Positions 40,479-52,633 are shown, counted from the stretch's first letter. The stretch is DNA of 64,000 nucleotides from Ricordea florida (GCA_949710005.1 OX453285.1:9569233-9633232); one strand, 5' to 3'. Program-made: numbers and translations. The notes: generated by a model not told the origin, from the letters alone.

Positions 40479-42428
40479 ATGAGCGACACAAAGAAAGACA
40501 ACAAAAGGAAAACAACACCATCATTCAAGTATGGTGAAAGAAGTAAGTGAAATTGTTTTATATAACAAAGTTCCAAGTTCTTTTCACACGTAAAGATGCG
40601 CTGCATTCGTTGCCCGCTATTAAGCCCCAAAGTTTATCGCATTTTAATCGATAAATATAGACTGATGTGTTCCCATAAATTATATAAACGTTTTCTTAAT
40701 ATGAGTTTGCAGACACCCTTGTGCTTTGCGCTATAAAAGAAACCTAAACGGTTCTCTCAAATTGAAAGAAGAGGCAGCATGTTCTCGTTGTTGTTCTAAA
40801 AAGTCGAGGTCACTGCAATTCGATTTTTAACTATTGTATATACAGTAAGAATTATTTGTTTGCCTTTTTAGAATGGTTTCGGGTGTAATTTATTGAAGAC
40901 AATGTTAAGTTTATCGTTGGTGAAACTGAACTTCAGCAATGCATATGTACCTGGACAAAAAGTACTACCCTTGTGTGGTTCTGAGCGAGAGTGGTGAGTT
41001 TCTACCATTATTTTTCGTTTATAATTCGTTTAGCCGTTTAAACTTGCCCTTACCGTTCTTAACAGTAAATTTCATGAAAGTTTCAGCCAAAGCAGTTGGT
41101 TGTGTATCTATTTAATGCATCCCTAGTAGTGGGTAAAAAAATGGTCATACTTTCCAGTCAAAAGGAAATGATACATACTGAAAGTGCATGCAACTGAAAT
41201 AACTGTTATGCGCATACGCGTTCAACAAAAGCAACAAGTATTACTTACATGCAAATCTTTTCAAGCCTTTGGGCCAAAAGGAAAGAATACAATAAGAGGT
41301 AATTGAAATCTGTTTTACTTTCATTTTAACAGACGACAAAGAGCAGTTAACAAAAAGTAAAACTGCAATGGATTCCACAGCTGCCAAGCTGTTTTTACAG
41401 CCACAATGAGCTTCTAGGGAGGAGTCTTGGAGGAAAAAATGGAAAACAGTGTGTTGATACAGACATTCTTGAGAGCATCTTGAGTAAGTATAATCAATAC
41501 TTAACAATACTTATTAAAATGATAAAAATGTTTACACTGCATGAGCCAGTCTTTGAAAGGGTAGGTTAATGCAGTGAATTGGGAATTCTTAAAATTTTGA
41601 CAAAAGATTTGTTTTTTAAAAAAAAAATCATTCAGATGCATTGATTGAAGTTGCCAATAAGGTACTGGTTTTAAAGTGCAAGCATTAACATATGCAGAAA
41701 CAGTAAGATGTCAATCAATGATCAGTATTTTACTGCTTTTACATATAATACTGTATGTTGCCTAGTAAACTATATAATGCTTTTGTTGTGAATGAGCATT
41801 TACGGCTGTCCACTAGCTTGTATAAAAAAGCCTTTGATAGTGTCTCTAAAATAGCTTTTTGCTTAATACATGACTATGCAATAAACATATAGAGAACTAA
41901 AGTACAGATGTTTTTGAGATGGCAATAGTAACCACAATAAGTTTATTTTCTTTCCCAGTGGTTAAACAAAGCCTTTGTCATATTATCATTATTGTTTCAG
42001 GTATATAGTAAAAGCAGTTGCCTTAGTTAATTCTGATCACTATTTATATCTCAAAAATGTCTTTGCTTGCTATCTAATATTGAAAGTGGCATGGGATCAA
42101 CAACATACAAGAAGTGGTGACTTACAAGAAGTTAAAAGGAAAAGTTTAAGTAATCTGTAAAAGTGGCTGCCCAAAGAAATTAGTTACAGGGATCATATTT
42201 GGCTGTGTTTTTGATATAATAGCTTCTCTAAGTCTTTCCTATTCTCATTGTTTTGTAGGTTACACAAGAAAGAAGTTCCCAGACATGACATGTGACAGTG
42301 GGGTCAAAACAGCATTGCAGAACAAAATAACCTGTCTTGAAGCTAAGTCAACAAAAGGACCATCCAAGTTGCTGATTATTGAAAAATGTGCAAAAAGCTT
42401 CTTAAAACACCTGTTTAAAATGTCTTAG
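40479..42428 (+). CDS. BEN-like domain gene of element A, multi-exon
   Basis: A likely first exon (40479-40542, MSDTKKDNKRKTTPSFKYGE) ends at a GTAAGT donor. Further exon-like segments have splice signals: about 40937-40993 (between CTTCAG and GTGAGT), 41401-41483 (TTTTTACAG to GTAAGT; ELLGRSLGGKNGKQCVDTDI), and 42259-42428 (TTTTGTAG to TAG stop; YTRKKFPDMTCDSGVKTALQ). The last two join in frame and resemble a BEN domain: a Gly-Lys-rich turn, then Leu/Asp-rich helices, then an FP turn. BEN domains bind DNA or chromatin proteins. The exact exon chain is unresolved, since the 40937-40993 and 41401 segments do not join in phase, so an exon or a mutation is missing. Confidence 0.5.
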
Positions 42429-42814
42429 ATACAGTGATGGAATTGTCCATTAAAATTTTTAATCTTTGCAACATACATTTTATTGTTTATTGCTAAAAAC
42501 TAGAACATGAGTTTATTTCAGTTTAAAGAAATCTAGTCACTACTTCATGCAGACTGTTGCTGTGCATGATTATATATTTCTAAACATATACATTATTATA
42601 TATTATTATCAAATTCAGTGAGTTCCAATTAACTTGAAAGATCAGAGTAGAGGTGCCTTTTTATAATATTGTGAAAACCTCTTTTTAGTCAGATTTACTT
42701 TTCACCGAGAGTACATTTGTATTGCATAAGTCACGTTTATTACAGTATATATATATTGATAAGAATAAATATGTAGATTGATTAAACCTGTGTTTCAGTT
42801 ATTTATACATGTAT

Positions 42815-43045
42815 GCATTAAGTATACTTCAAGTATACTACAAGTATACTTTAAGTATACTTCCTTTAAAGTATACTTCAAGTATACTTCCTTTAAAGTA
42901 CACTTTAAGTATACTTTTTGGGTGACCAAAAGTTGTGTACTTTAAGTATACTTCTGTAAGTATACTTTAAGTATACTTTAAGTATGAATGAAGTATACTT
43001 TTTAAAGTGTTTATCACCTATTTAAAGTATACTTTAAATGTACTA
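42815..43045. repeat. Right subterminal AAGTATACTT array (element A)
   Basis: Ten or more copies of AAGTATACTT or AAAGTATACTT lie within 230 bases, denser than the left array. The array ends about 15 bases before the right terminus. Confidence 0.88.
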
Positions 43046-43061
43046 AATTTCTACAAGGGAA

Positions 43062-44540
43062 AGCTTATATAGAGTATGTTAGCCACAACCTTTCCAATAA
43101 CCTACCTAAATAATACTTTATGTAGCACTTTTACTTTCTAATTCCACCTGAACGTTAAAATTGGGAAGATATGAAAATCTACTTCAGGAGAAAGTCACTT
43201 CCGGTCCAACAGTCCACATTGGATGATTTTTATTAAAAGTGGTATTTTTATATTCACAATGAAATCTCAAAAAGCTGTTTATGTATCTTTATGCCTATAT
43301 GTTTTTCAATTTTTTAACAATTTTTTTTTAGCGAAAGCAATTAAAACTCTATTGCATGTTGAATCCCAGTTTGTTGACAAAATATATTATGAGGATGTTT
43401 TTTAAAACATCTATACTGGCAAATATATGCAAGGCAAATATTTCCATTTGGTGAGAGAGCGACGCCATTTAAACTGTTATTTGAGTAAAAAGTGTTTCTA
43501 GTAAAAAGAAAGAACCCAGAACCCATAATTAAACCTGGGCCTTTACAGTCATTTCATGTTAACTCTCTCCCCAACCACTTCACCACCACATCGATCCGCA
43601 CGCCACATAAACTGTCCTTGCCCCTAGCTATGACTTACTTTTGTATTTCACAGAGTTTGACCCTTGTTTTTGTTTCCAGTGAGTCAATATTCCCCATGTC
43701 TCACACCTGCTAACATGACTTGTTGCTCATCTCACCCGCCTTGGGCACAGGCATCCCAAGGTCATGATCTGAGAGCGATAGCATTTTTTTTTTGTTTGTT
43801 TTTATCTTATATTTCGATCTAGGTTCCGCAAAAGCTAGAAAATGTCCATAAATTAAATAGTTTGACTTGCTTTCAGCTCTAGATGTCTTTGTATCTTCGA
43901 GAATAAGTAGGCACAAACAGAGGATGGGCGCAGGAGGGGGGGGGAGGTGAGCTTTACACAGCTGCTTGTGAGTGTTGCTTTTGTTGTTGCTGCAGTCTTG
44001 TTTGTGAGAGCAAAAAGTCACTGCGCGATACACCCAAATTTGCTTAGAGCAATGATCTGAAGAGATACAGCGTACTTTACGCTGCAGTTTTTCTCTTCAA
44101 TTCCTTTTACAAGCAGTGGCAAGTTGGGAAAATTAACTTCGGGGAAACTGCACGTGAACTTGTTGCTCATAGTTAAATTTAAAATCTTATTTAATTGCGT
44201 TAATGATGAATTCTCATGATCAGTATCTCTTGGCAGTCCTTGGAAAAGTATAAAATTGTACTATTGAGGTAGTAAAAACAATGTCATCAATTCAATGTTC
44301 TTTCTGGAGTAATGATGACCTTTAGCATCTCTAGACCGCGATGTAACTCACCTTTTGGTTAAAGTTGGTGCTGGAGGCACCAAAACTTCAGCCTATCACA
44401 GACTTCAACATTTTCCAGAGTACAAACTAATATTGAATCAAGCTGGAAGGTGTGGTGTCGTGAATGCGGAATTCAAGAAGATGATGCCCTACTTTGCAAA
44501 ATTAGGCATAACATCTCAACCTTTTTCCTTAATGCTGTTT
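43062..44540. other. 1.5 kb without a recognised gene
   Basis: AT-rich sequence with short frames only. A frame at 44355-44555 (KVGAGGTKTSAYHRLQHF) has no recognised domain. No terminal repeats or RNA genes were seen. Confidence 0.4.
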
Positions 44541-45005
44541 AATTCATTTTTATGATGTCAAATAAAAATATTTAACAACAACTGCAATATACAGTTGATC
44601 TTTTACATTGGGAAGACTAAAGTTTGTAATGCCAAAATTTTCGCGATCTTTCTTATATATTCATTGCAAGGGTTCTGTATGTAATAACAAGTCTTTAAAG
44701 TTTCCTAAAAGCCCTGTGCTTTCAATCATGATTTTCCACACTAACTGTATGGACAAATGACTGTATGGACCAATTCATTTTTATGATGTCAAATACAAAT
44801 ATTCAATAACAACTACAATATACAGTTGACATTTTACATTAAAAAAAAACCCCTCTAAGGAGAAACTAAAGTTTGTAATGCCAAAATTTTTATGATCTTT
44901 CTTATGTATTCATTCCGAGGTTGCTGTATGTAATAACAAGTCTTTGAAGTTTCCTAAATGCCCTATGCTTTCAATCATGATTTTCCACACTAACTGTATG
45001 AACAA
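44541..45005. repeat. Tandem duplication of ~235 bp
   Basis: Two successive copies of a unit containing TTTTTATGATGTCAAATA, CAATATACAGTTGA, AAAGTTTGTAATGCCAAAAT and TTCCACACTAACTGTATG, with about 90 percent similarity by eye. The copies start near 44541 and 44775. They are non-coding. Confidence 0.85.
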
Positions 45006-45024
45006 ATGACTGCACTAGGATGAT

Positions 45025-45290
45025 TGCTACAGGTCAGAAATTCGATCATGCAATGGCATTCCAGAGTTTAAGCGCAAACTTAAGACTCATCTTTTTAAGA
45101 AAGCTTTTAGCCAGATCTTTTTATAATTCAGTGTATTTTTATTTTTTAAATTGATCTTTTATTTTCTATTATATACAAATTGTAATTTTTGAATATAGAT
45201 TTTTATTTTTTAATTGAAAATAACTTGTAAAGCGCTATTGGTTAGCAATAGAAATAGCGCTATATAAATAAAAGTATTATTATTATATTA
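45025..45290 (+). pseudogene. CR1/L2-type LINE 3' end
   Basis: The plus-strand reading gives RSCNGIPEFKRKLKTHLFKK, the usual C-terminal end of CR1/L2/Rex-type reverse transcriptases. It is followed by a 3' UTR that ends in AGCGCTATATAAATAAAAGT and an ATT microsatellite, which are typical of the 3' tail of these LINEs. Confidence 0.7.
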
Positions 45291-45370
45291 TATTTCTGAA
45301 ATAAATGGGTGGAGAGGTTGGCTGTGAGGTGAGGTTGGAGGCCATTACCAGGACTAATTTGTGAGTTTTC

Positions 45371-45839
45371 TTATTTAGTTGGTAAGGGAATCAGATGTAG
45401 AAGTGTTTCTCTTTTAGCCGTTAGACTTTGGCAGTTGACATTCAGGATAGATATATTTTTCTTCACTGGTCGGGAACTTTTCACCGAGTTTGTTCTTGGT
45501 AAAGATGAGTCATATGGGACACCTGGCATATCTGAATGGCTACAAGAACTTGGGTTGGCAGATAATTTACCTTGTGTTAAGCTTGAGAAGGAATTTGAAA
45601 GTTCCATGTTGTTGTCAGCATCAAGTAGAGTGCTAGAAGAGTTAGGTACACCACAACTTGAGCATATCCATACCGCTGATGGATTGGCTAGGCCTTCGTA
45701 CATTTCAGAACTCATTAGCATACAGCGAGTATGATACCAAATGTCACAAATGTCACATTGGACGCCTCTCTGATTAGTTTTAACCGGTTTAGTGCAGGAT
45801 CCACAAGGATGTTTGTAATGTGGGCCAGGGTCGGACCGT
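45371..45839 (-). pseudogene. CR1/L2-type LINE fragment with PHD-like finger, longer copy
   Basis: The minus-strand reading starts with the same zinc-finger segment as the copy at 12760-13013 (CGSCTKPVKTNQRGVQC, WICSSCGVPNSSSTLL). It then continues through a Ser-rich linker to SILNVNCQSLTAKRETLL, the beginning of the apurinic endonuclease. It stops near 45371. The part from 45578 to 45839 is shared with the other copy. Confidence 0.72.
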
Positions 45840-46489
45840 GAAGAAGCAGTGGAGAAGGGAATGAGTCCTTATCTTCCCATAGCAACATGGCTTGCATGTA
45901 AAAGACATGTAGAAGGAGATTGCAAAAGGAAGCTTCACTCTTTAAGAATTTCTTCGGAGCATCGCACAGCATTCCTTCGTGACATATTTGGGTCTGATTT
46001 CAAGCAAATAAAGGGGCTTATCGACTCAGACGGATGCGAAGATTTCGATGCTAAGCTGGACAGATTGCAAGAGGTTTGGAATTCCAGAGAAAAGAAGGCT
46101 AGAGGGACAGCGCTGTCCGAGTCAAGTGCAGCGGAATTTCACGTCTATTTCGTTACGCACGTTTCCCAAGACATGAAGAAGAACATGATTGCACCTGTTA
46201 GAAAACAAGCAGGCCTGGGTGAATCGTTTTACTTCAACAATGCAGCCGAGTCAAAGCATTAATGGATAATGGCCCGAAAGGTGAAGATTTAATAAAACTC
46301 ACCTGGACAGAAGTAGTAGACTTACTGAAGTCTACTTCAGAAGAGGAGGAAAGAAATTGTGAGAGAGCCATTGTGGATGAGGGCCCTTACAAAATAAGGG
46401 ATATCTTCACTCCAAAGCTTCAGGTTCCTTTCTCTGCCTACATCGGCAAGTCACATGCCGAAAAGGCAAAGATCAATAAAAAGGTACGC
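45840..46489 (+). pseudogene. Transposon-type ORF, part 1 (interrupted by element B)
   Basis: The plus-strand frame contains PYLPIATWLACKRHVEGDCK, FHVYFVTHVSQDMKKNMIA and KQAGLGESFYFNNAAESKH, then after a frameshift near 46258 KLTWTEVVDLLKSTSEEEE and AIVDEGPYKIRD. I recall this protein as a repetitive family in coral genomes, probably transposon-derived, of unknown class. Element B is inserted at TA 46490-46491. The C-terminal part is recognisable at 62937-63490 on the far side. Confidence 0.6.
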
Positions 46490-46509
46490 TACCCCAGTAA
46501 AAATATTTT

Positions 46510-46660
46510 GTGATCACAGAGTGATCACAAATCACGCCCGTGATCATGTGTGTGATCACACATTTTAGCGTGATCACAAAAAAGGAAGGCATGATGTATG
46601 CCTGATTGGAGTGATCATGCCTTTTTCATCACTGAAGGTGTGATCACGTATCACGGTCTG
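46510..46660. repeat. Left subterminal GTGATCAC array (element B)
   Basis: At least five exact GTGATCAC words and several one-off versions (GTGATCAT, AATCACG) occur in 150 bases, with another exact copy near 47018. It mirrors the denser array at the right end. Confidence 0.88.
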
Positions 46661-47299
46661 ACTGATCTGACTTCTTATCACTTTCAGAGGGACAGAAACG
46701 GAAAATTATATCAATATTTTTTGCTCGAGTATGTTCGAAAGTAAATAGAATTGTGTCCAGCAATTTATCGGCCCGATTACACAGGCCTGTTTGTGCGCTT
46801 TATCGCACAGGCTGGCCTGTTTACGCGCTATTTATTTGCCCTCTAGGGGTTGAATATTTGCATGATTGAGAAAATCTGATAGACCAGCCAGAATGGACAA
46901 AGCTCCTAATCGAATCCCTCTTTTGTATGAATTCATCACCCAGCCCATTACTGACTCATCGCGAACTGGCATCTGATGCTCGGAAGAAAAAAAAAGAGTT
47001 GCCAAGCTTAATAACCGATGTGATCACTTTGTGGTTGATTTCATGGTAAACAATATTTAATTACATATGCATTCCCAACGACCTTTGGTTTACGCAGAAT
47101 CAATTCAGTTTAACCTCAAACGAAGGTAGAGTCAAAGTTTCACTTGATTAGGACAAACACAGAGTTAACTTCACATGTTAGTTATACAATATCATTTAAT
47201 TTAAAACAGCAGCAGCTGTCTGTAACGCTCTGATGTTTTTATTGTAACATCTATAAATAAATCCTCATCTAATGAGACCAGTAAAGACTAACCAGAAAA
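46661..47299. other. Left interior of element B, no recognised gene
   Basis: AT-rich non-coding DNA between the subterminal array and the transposase tail. A CAGGCCTGTTTGTGCGCTTTA / CAGGCTGGCCTGTTTACGCGC near-duplication lies at about 46780-46830. Confidence 0.4.
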
Positions 47300-47497
47300 T
47301 TGATGTTTGCACAGTTTTTAGTTATGTTCTTTACATCGGGAAAACGAGAAATCATACACGCATTGTGAGTAGAATATCAATGAAGACACATTTACGTCTT
47401 ATCTGCTCCACAGATATCACAAATGGCCTTCCGGACCCTGGTTTGATGTGCACGTGATGTTTCACAAGGCATTTATTGCGATACTTTCTTAAAACAT
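47300..47497 (-). pseudogene. TNP2-like transposase, C-terminal piece
   Basis: The minus-strand reading gives KCLVKHHVHIKPGSG followed by IRRKCVFIDI, which resembles the C-terminal end of TNP2-like animal transposases. It lies directly beyond the LINE that interrupts the gene and is in the same orientation as the main part. Beyond 47300 the frame is not followed. Confidence 0.5.
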
Positions 47498-47498
47498 C

Positions 47499-48528
47499 AC
47501 GATTCGACAAAACAAGGAAATACAGGGAATCAAAGTCTTCAATTCCGAAGCTAAGATAAGTCAATTTGCTGATGACACTTCATTAATTTGCAACAGCTGC
47601 GACTCTGCTAAAAAAGCAATCGAAGTGGTGGACGCCTTCGGGAATATCTCCGGTTTGCGATTAAATCCCACCAAAACCAAAGCTTTATGGCTCGGCCCTT
47701 GGAGAGAAAGAGAAGATAAGCCATTTGGATTTAAATGGCCTAAAGAACCGGTTCGTGCACTAGGTACTTTTATATCATACAATGAAAGGCAAAATAATAA
47801 AAAGAATTTTCTTGTTAAAATTGACAAATTAGCTTCTAAACTAGAGGTTTGGCGGTCACGTAAGCTTTCTATATTAGGCAGATGCCTAATAACAAAATGC
47901 CTTGGTATCTCGCAATTAGTTTACTCTATGTCAATCCTGGAAGCTCCTTTGACTTGTATTTCAACTATCAATACAACTATTTTCCAGTTTACTTGGAAAA
48001 AAAAGAAAGATAAGATCAAGTGTCAAGTAATGTACCAAAATTATGATAAAGGAGGAATACGTGTTCCAAATGCGGATGTAATGGTCAAATCCCTAAAGCT
48101 AGCCTGGATATCAAGGCTTTTATCTAACTATGAGAAATGGAGCCAGGTTTGGAAAGCAATCCCAAACCACTTTTTCGACATGTATGGTGGTCTAAATTTC
48201 TTGTTAAGATGTAACTACGAATCGAGATTTCTTAAGCAGACCGGTATGCCTCAATTTTACAAAGTAATGCTGCAGTACTTTCATGAATTAAAATCCTCCT
48301 ACGAAACTGACCTTGGGCAGGACTTGGTTTTATTCAACAATAAAGAAATTCTTATAGATAGTAAGACCTTTTTCTATAAATCATGGTTTCAGAAAGGGAT
48401 TTTCCGAGTTCATGACCTCCTAGCGAATAACGGTGCTCTTCTCTCGCATAGTGAATTCACTACAAAGTATAACTTAAAATGTAACTTCTTACAGTATTTA
48501 CAGGTGGTCTCGGCAATACCGAGGCGAC
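47499..48528 (+). pseudogene. LINE reverse transcriptase, piece 1
   Basis: An open frame starts at the QFADDTSLI catalytic motif, continues through the thumb region (SGLRLNPTKTKALWLGP, the usual block after the YADD box), and has KLSILGRCLITKCLGISQ and FTWKKKKDKIKC. It then runs to the TA insertion site of a MITE-like element. The frame is intact over 330 codons, so this insertion is relatively young. It continues at 49458. Confidence 0.85.
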
Positions 48529-48530
48529 TA

Positions 48531-49455
48531 CCGTATTTTCCGGTGTATAAGTCGACCTTTTAAGTCTTGAAAATCAGTCCAAAAAATCGACCTCGACTTA
48601 TACACCGGCCAAAAATCGCCGGGTGAAAAACATATCACTTCATCAGCATAACAATAGACTCCAAAGTGAAAACACATAAAAGCAACTACACAAATAACAT
48701 GGAGAAGAACATTTAATAGTAAATAGCACGATAATGAATAAAGGAAATGTTTAAAAGTGTGTGGTTTCCTCCCTGATTTGTCTCATTTGTAACCTTGCTA
48801 CTTTAATACGTCTACTCTACATTCGGTCTTTCCAACTGACATCACACTTAACCTCTTCGTTCCATCACATACCGTCCCTTAAGCTTGATATCTTCGCAGA
48901 AATCATCGCTTTTCCTGTAAGTCCATTGGGTCTACTTTGTGATGTTATAAGTGAGAGACATTTGTAAATAAACTTGATCAAATCCACAGTGAAATAAAAT
49001 TCTTCGATCGAACAGAAACAGGTCCATGCTTGCTTGGTAACCTCTCAACTAGCTTTGTAAGGTAAACCAAGATGGAGGCTTGTTTACAGACTCGTTTCTC
49101 TGGCTTCTTTCTTACGTTTTGTGTGTTCCTTGGTCAAAAAAAGCTTCAAAATGTTTGATAAAAGTAGTGACCACTGTTTTAAACAGGTATTTTAACAATT
49201 TCAGGCTAAATCGTTCAATTTTTTATTAACACAGTTCTCAAGTTCGCATCTTACACGATGGATGCGATCGTTCTGTTGAATTTGATGCGTGGCCTCAAAG
49301 ATGTTCTGCAAGTCAAACAAGACTCATTTTTCAACATTATCTTAAACAATTTTTTACTCCATTTTTACTCCTGAAATCAAGAAAATCTTAATTTTAAGGC
49401 TCAAAAAGTAGGGTCGACTTATACACCGGTTCGACTTATACACCGGAAAATACGG
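48531..49455. mobile_element. Non-autonomous TA-target element (CCGTATTTTCC ends)
   Basis: A 925-base unit flanked by TA (48529-48530 and 49456-49457), with ends CCGTATTTTCCGGTGTATAA and the exact inverse. A second inverted copy of the CGACTTATACACCGG motif lies just inside each end. No transposase is encoded. Excision plus one TA restores the LINE frame. It is likely a Tc1/mariner- or pogo-derived MITE; I remember this terminus as a common animal repeat. Confidence 0.88.
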
Positions 49456-49457
49456 TA

Positions 49458-49879
49458 GTTGAAAAAGCAAAACAAAATCTGGACGCTAAATTTACTTATT
49501 TACCAGATGATACTTTTTTCCAGCTATCATCCTCAATAAGCGTGAATCTTCTAAAATGGAAGAATAGAGACTACTACTGGCTTTTTATAAACAAAGACAA
49601 TCCAGAACTCAAGGCGCCTAGGAAATGGGCTCGCAATCTGCAGTCCAACGAAATAGAATTGACGGGCTATTTCAAAAATTTAAGAAATATCTGCAAAGAA
49701 AATAATTTGAGAGAGTTCTACTTTAAATTCTTACACAGGATTATTGTAACAAGAAAGGAACTGTGTTTATACGGAATAGAAAGTGACAGTGCCTGCATTT
49801 ATTGTCAGGATCCTGACTCAATTAGCCATTCTTTCATCCACTGTCGATGGTCGAAAGAGTTTTTTGCAGAAGTTATTAA
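49458..49879 (+). pseudogene. LINE ORF2, piece 2 (C-terminal region)
   Basis: This continues the LINE protein after the MITE with VNLLKWKNRDYYWLFINKDN, and then a Cys-His cluster CIYCQDPDSISHSFIHC typical of the L1-Tx1 ORF2 C-terminus. It is interrupted at the TTAA at 49876-49879. Confidence 0.82.
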
Positions 49880-52397
49880 GAGCGACGGTCAGGAAATATC
49901 GACCAAAATGTTAATTTCGTGGCAAGAGTTGAAAAATCGATTTCTTTCATTTTTTGTCCATAGATAGCTTTTAGGTAGACAAGATACCTGATGTGGATTG
50001 TTCCCGCCAAAAGCTTTTTATTTTTTAGAAAAATTAGAACATCGGTTTTTGTGGTCGGAGTCACAAAATTGGCTAATTATTTACGTGAAATTTGCATACA
50101 TCAACTTGCCTCTCGTTCGCAAACAAAGCCGCATGGAGAAATTTGGACACTTTCTTTCAACAGAACCACTGTTCTTCTTTTACTAGAAGATTCTTTTTGA
50201 GCAAAAGCGACACTCACCGAGCAGAAATAATTCAAAAATGAGGAATAGGTGTTATGAATAACAAAAATTCCGTTTTGTTATTGATTTTCGACGGCAATAT
50301 TGCACATGTGGTATAACTCCAAATTGACTTCATTCTAGTTAAATCCCACATTTAGACATACATCTAAAACATACCTGGGAATTAGCTTGGGTTATTGAAG
50401 GAAGTCTCTATAAGGCGGTATCGAAGTTCAGGAATTTTCATGGTGGGTCGGCGGTAATTGTGTAAACACTTCCAGTTTCAAAATCCATGAAAGTGGATAT
50501 TTGATCTCCAGATACTCATTTTTCTTAATCCTTGTAGGTTTTATAGTTGCAAAGTTGCGTTTCTACTTAAAGAGTTCGATAGAAAAGCCAAACTGGGTGA
50601 ATTTTAGCCATTTTGAAACGCTAAACTCTACTGGTCGACCGGATACTCCGCGTGACGAATTGTTTCGTGACTAAACGTGATATTGGGGAGTCGATCAGTC
50701 ACCGAATCACAATATTAACAAGGCATTTCTTGACGGCGAATGAGAACAGTGTTTTGAGGATGAAAAAATTGATCGTCCTAGGCAAGTAAACAGAAAGGTA
50801 AAAGATTCAAACCAGAAGGGCCTCCTGATTCAAGCTTATGTCTTGACATTTGTTGCATGAAGGCGAATATGGAAATTATATGCGCAAAGCGCAAGCTGTG
50901 AAGTGGGGGACGGGGAGGGGATCAAGGCAGCCAGAAAAATAGTCTTTCATGGAATGCATTGACGACATAATCAGTAATCGCTAAAAAGACTGTAAAAAAA
51001 TCGTGCTTCGAGATTGGTGGAGGAACTCGGCACAGATTCGATCCTCGACGCCACCCAATAGAGAGAGATGAGCGGTGCCGGGGACAAAATCGTTAATTCC
51101 GAAAGGTTTGACTCCGAAGAAAAGGATGTAGATACTCTTCCCAAAATAAGTTCGATTTCGGTTTCTACGTCAGTTATTGACTTATGACCCACGATGTCTC
51201 TTTTGCAGTTCAGAAATGGAATAACCTCAGTTGATCTGCTCCTATCTCTGGGGTCATAAGAGCAAGAAACGCCGACTAAGGAGCTAAAAGAGCACTTAAC
51301 GTCCATGATGACACAAAACTGGCAAAGCAAATTCACTCCAAGTTCGCTAATTAAATTTTTCAGCATTTAAATGACTAATTCAATTTACTAATACGCTAGA
51401 GCTAGTAAACTGCTTCGAGCTTTTGCCAACTCTGTAATTTCTTCAACAATTAATAAAAATAAATCCTCACAATTGAAGTAAATATCAATTTGAAAAGCAT
51501 CTTTTATTTTTGCCTCTCTGTTCCGATTCTTCTGAAACCAAAGGAAGCGAAAAAAAAAAACAAGTATAAAAGTTAAACAGGTTAGCCGAGAGCTAATCAA
51601 GTTACATCCTGATATTTATCAGTGAAAACATCTTACAGTGAAAAAGAAAACTTCCACCTTAACAATGAGAAAAAATAACCTCTCTTTGGCCGATTACCTT
51701 TTTTTCAACAAAAAAGGACGAAAAGCGCACACCAGAATCGTTTTCAGTACGCTTTCGTGTATATTCCGGTCAGCTGTGTAAAAACTCTGCTTGACGTTAC
51801 GGTCACGCAACAAGAATTGTTTACTCAGCCGTTGAAGAAATTTGAATGAAGTACGGTCATTTCAAAACCTTAGTATGAGGTGCTGTAAGGAAAACCCATG
51901 CTGATTCTAACATTTTATCAAGAAAAACCTTAAATCCCTCTAATGACATAGTTAAAAGGAAAATCTGAATTATACCACATAGTGAAAAAAACATTTGTAT
52001 TAATGAGGTATTTGCGGGATTTTTCACGTTTGAAAATAGAGCACTTTCCTGTGCGTTGTTTGCTATTTATGAACAACAATAAAGATAAGTCATATAGTTT
52101 CTGTGAAAGTACGGCACTCACTCTATCAAAATCCGGTGTTATGATCCTTTGAATCGTTTTTCCTTGAAGACCAAAAGTAAGTTTAAAATATCAATTTCAC
52201 ACTTGCTTGCGGGACCTTTCGGGATCGTCGCGGGTCAAATTCGTTTTTCTCAGTTTTCTCAGAATTAAAGCGCTCCGGAAGAAAAAGAAATACATTTAAT
52301 TTCTTCTATTCTTAGTAGCTTTTTATAGTCAGAAAATAAGCGAAATTCATTTTTCAACTCTTGCCACTGAATGGTCGATATTTCCTGACCGTCGCTC
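49880..52397. mobile_element. 2.5-kb TTAA-target element without recognised transposase
   Basis: Flanked by TTAA (49876-49879 and 52398-52401). The ends are inverted, starting GAGCGACGGTCAGGAAATA, and the match extends imperfectly for ~80 bases (including GGCAAGAGTTGAAAAAT). TTAA duplications occur with piggyBac and Kolobok elements. Small frames inside (for example minus strand 50971-51366) carry no recognisable domain, so it is presumably non-autonomous. Removing it with one TTAA rejoins the LINE frame. Confidence 0.82.
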
Positions 52398-52401
52398 TTA
52401 A

Positions 52402-52633
52402 GTGGTTTAATGAAAAAAATGGCACCTCCTACTCACTTAACATAACTGAATTACTCTTTGGGAAATTCTCAACAGAAATTACCGCCCCATCAATTATGAT
52501 GTTAAAAAAGCTTAACTATGCTCTTTTATTTGCTAGATACTATCTCTATACAAACAAGTTAAATTCAAAAGAACTGAGATTGAGAGAATTTATAAAAAAA
52601 TTAGAATTGAAATATCGCATTGAAAAATTTTAA
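52402..52633 (+). pseudogene. LINE ORF2, piece 3 (C-terminus)
   Basis: The final part of the LINE protein (NITELLFGKFSTEI, LNYALLFARYYLYTNKLNSK, ending LELKYRIEKF) closes with TAA near 52633. A ~290-base 3' UTR with an AATAAAG signal near 52891 and an A-run follows. Confidence 0.8.

Larger units (their letters stand above)
38978..43059. mobile_element. Element A: CACTA/EnSpm-like element with AAGTATACTT arrays
   Basis: A 4.08-kb unit with inverted ends: CCCTTGTAGAAATTCAGTAC on the left matches the reverse complement of the right end, and the match continues through CATTTAAAGTATACTT (about 35 bases with one mismatch). The flanks are AA on both sides, a possible 2-base target duplication. Arrays of the 10-base palindrome AAGTATACTT lie inside each end. 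The interior has a divergent gene pair: a minus-strand acidic frame (39675-40243) and a plus-strand multi-exon BEN-like gene (40479-42428). The architecture parallels element B, which has a TNP2 transposase; here no transposase core is present, so this is probably an internally deleted relative. Confidence 0.72.

Noticed and set aside
46510-46660. The left GTGATCAC cluster as a stand-alone MITE
   Set aside because: No second inverted terminus occurs nearby; the only exact partner of CCCCAGTAAAAATA is at 62934, and the host ORF resumes there.
50971-51366. A transposase frame in the TTAA-target element
   Set aside because: The frame has no catalytic or DNA-binding motif and its composition is not distinguishable from a chance frame.
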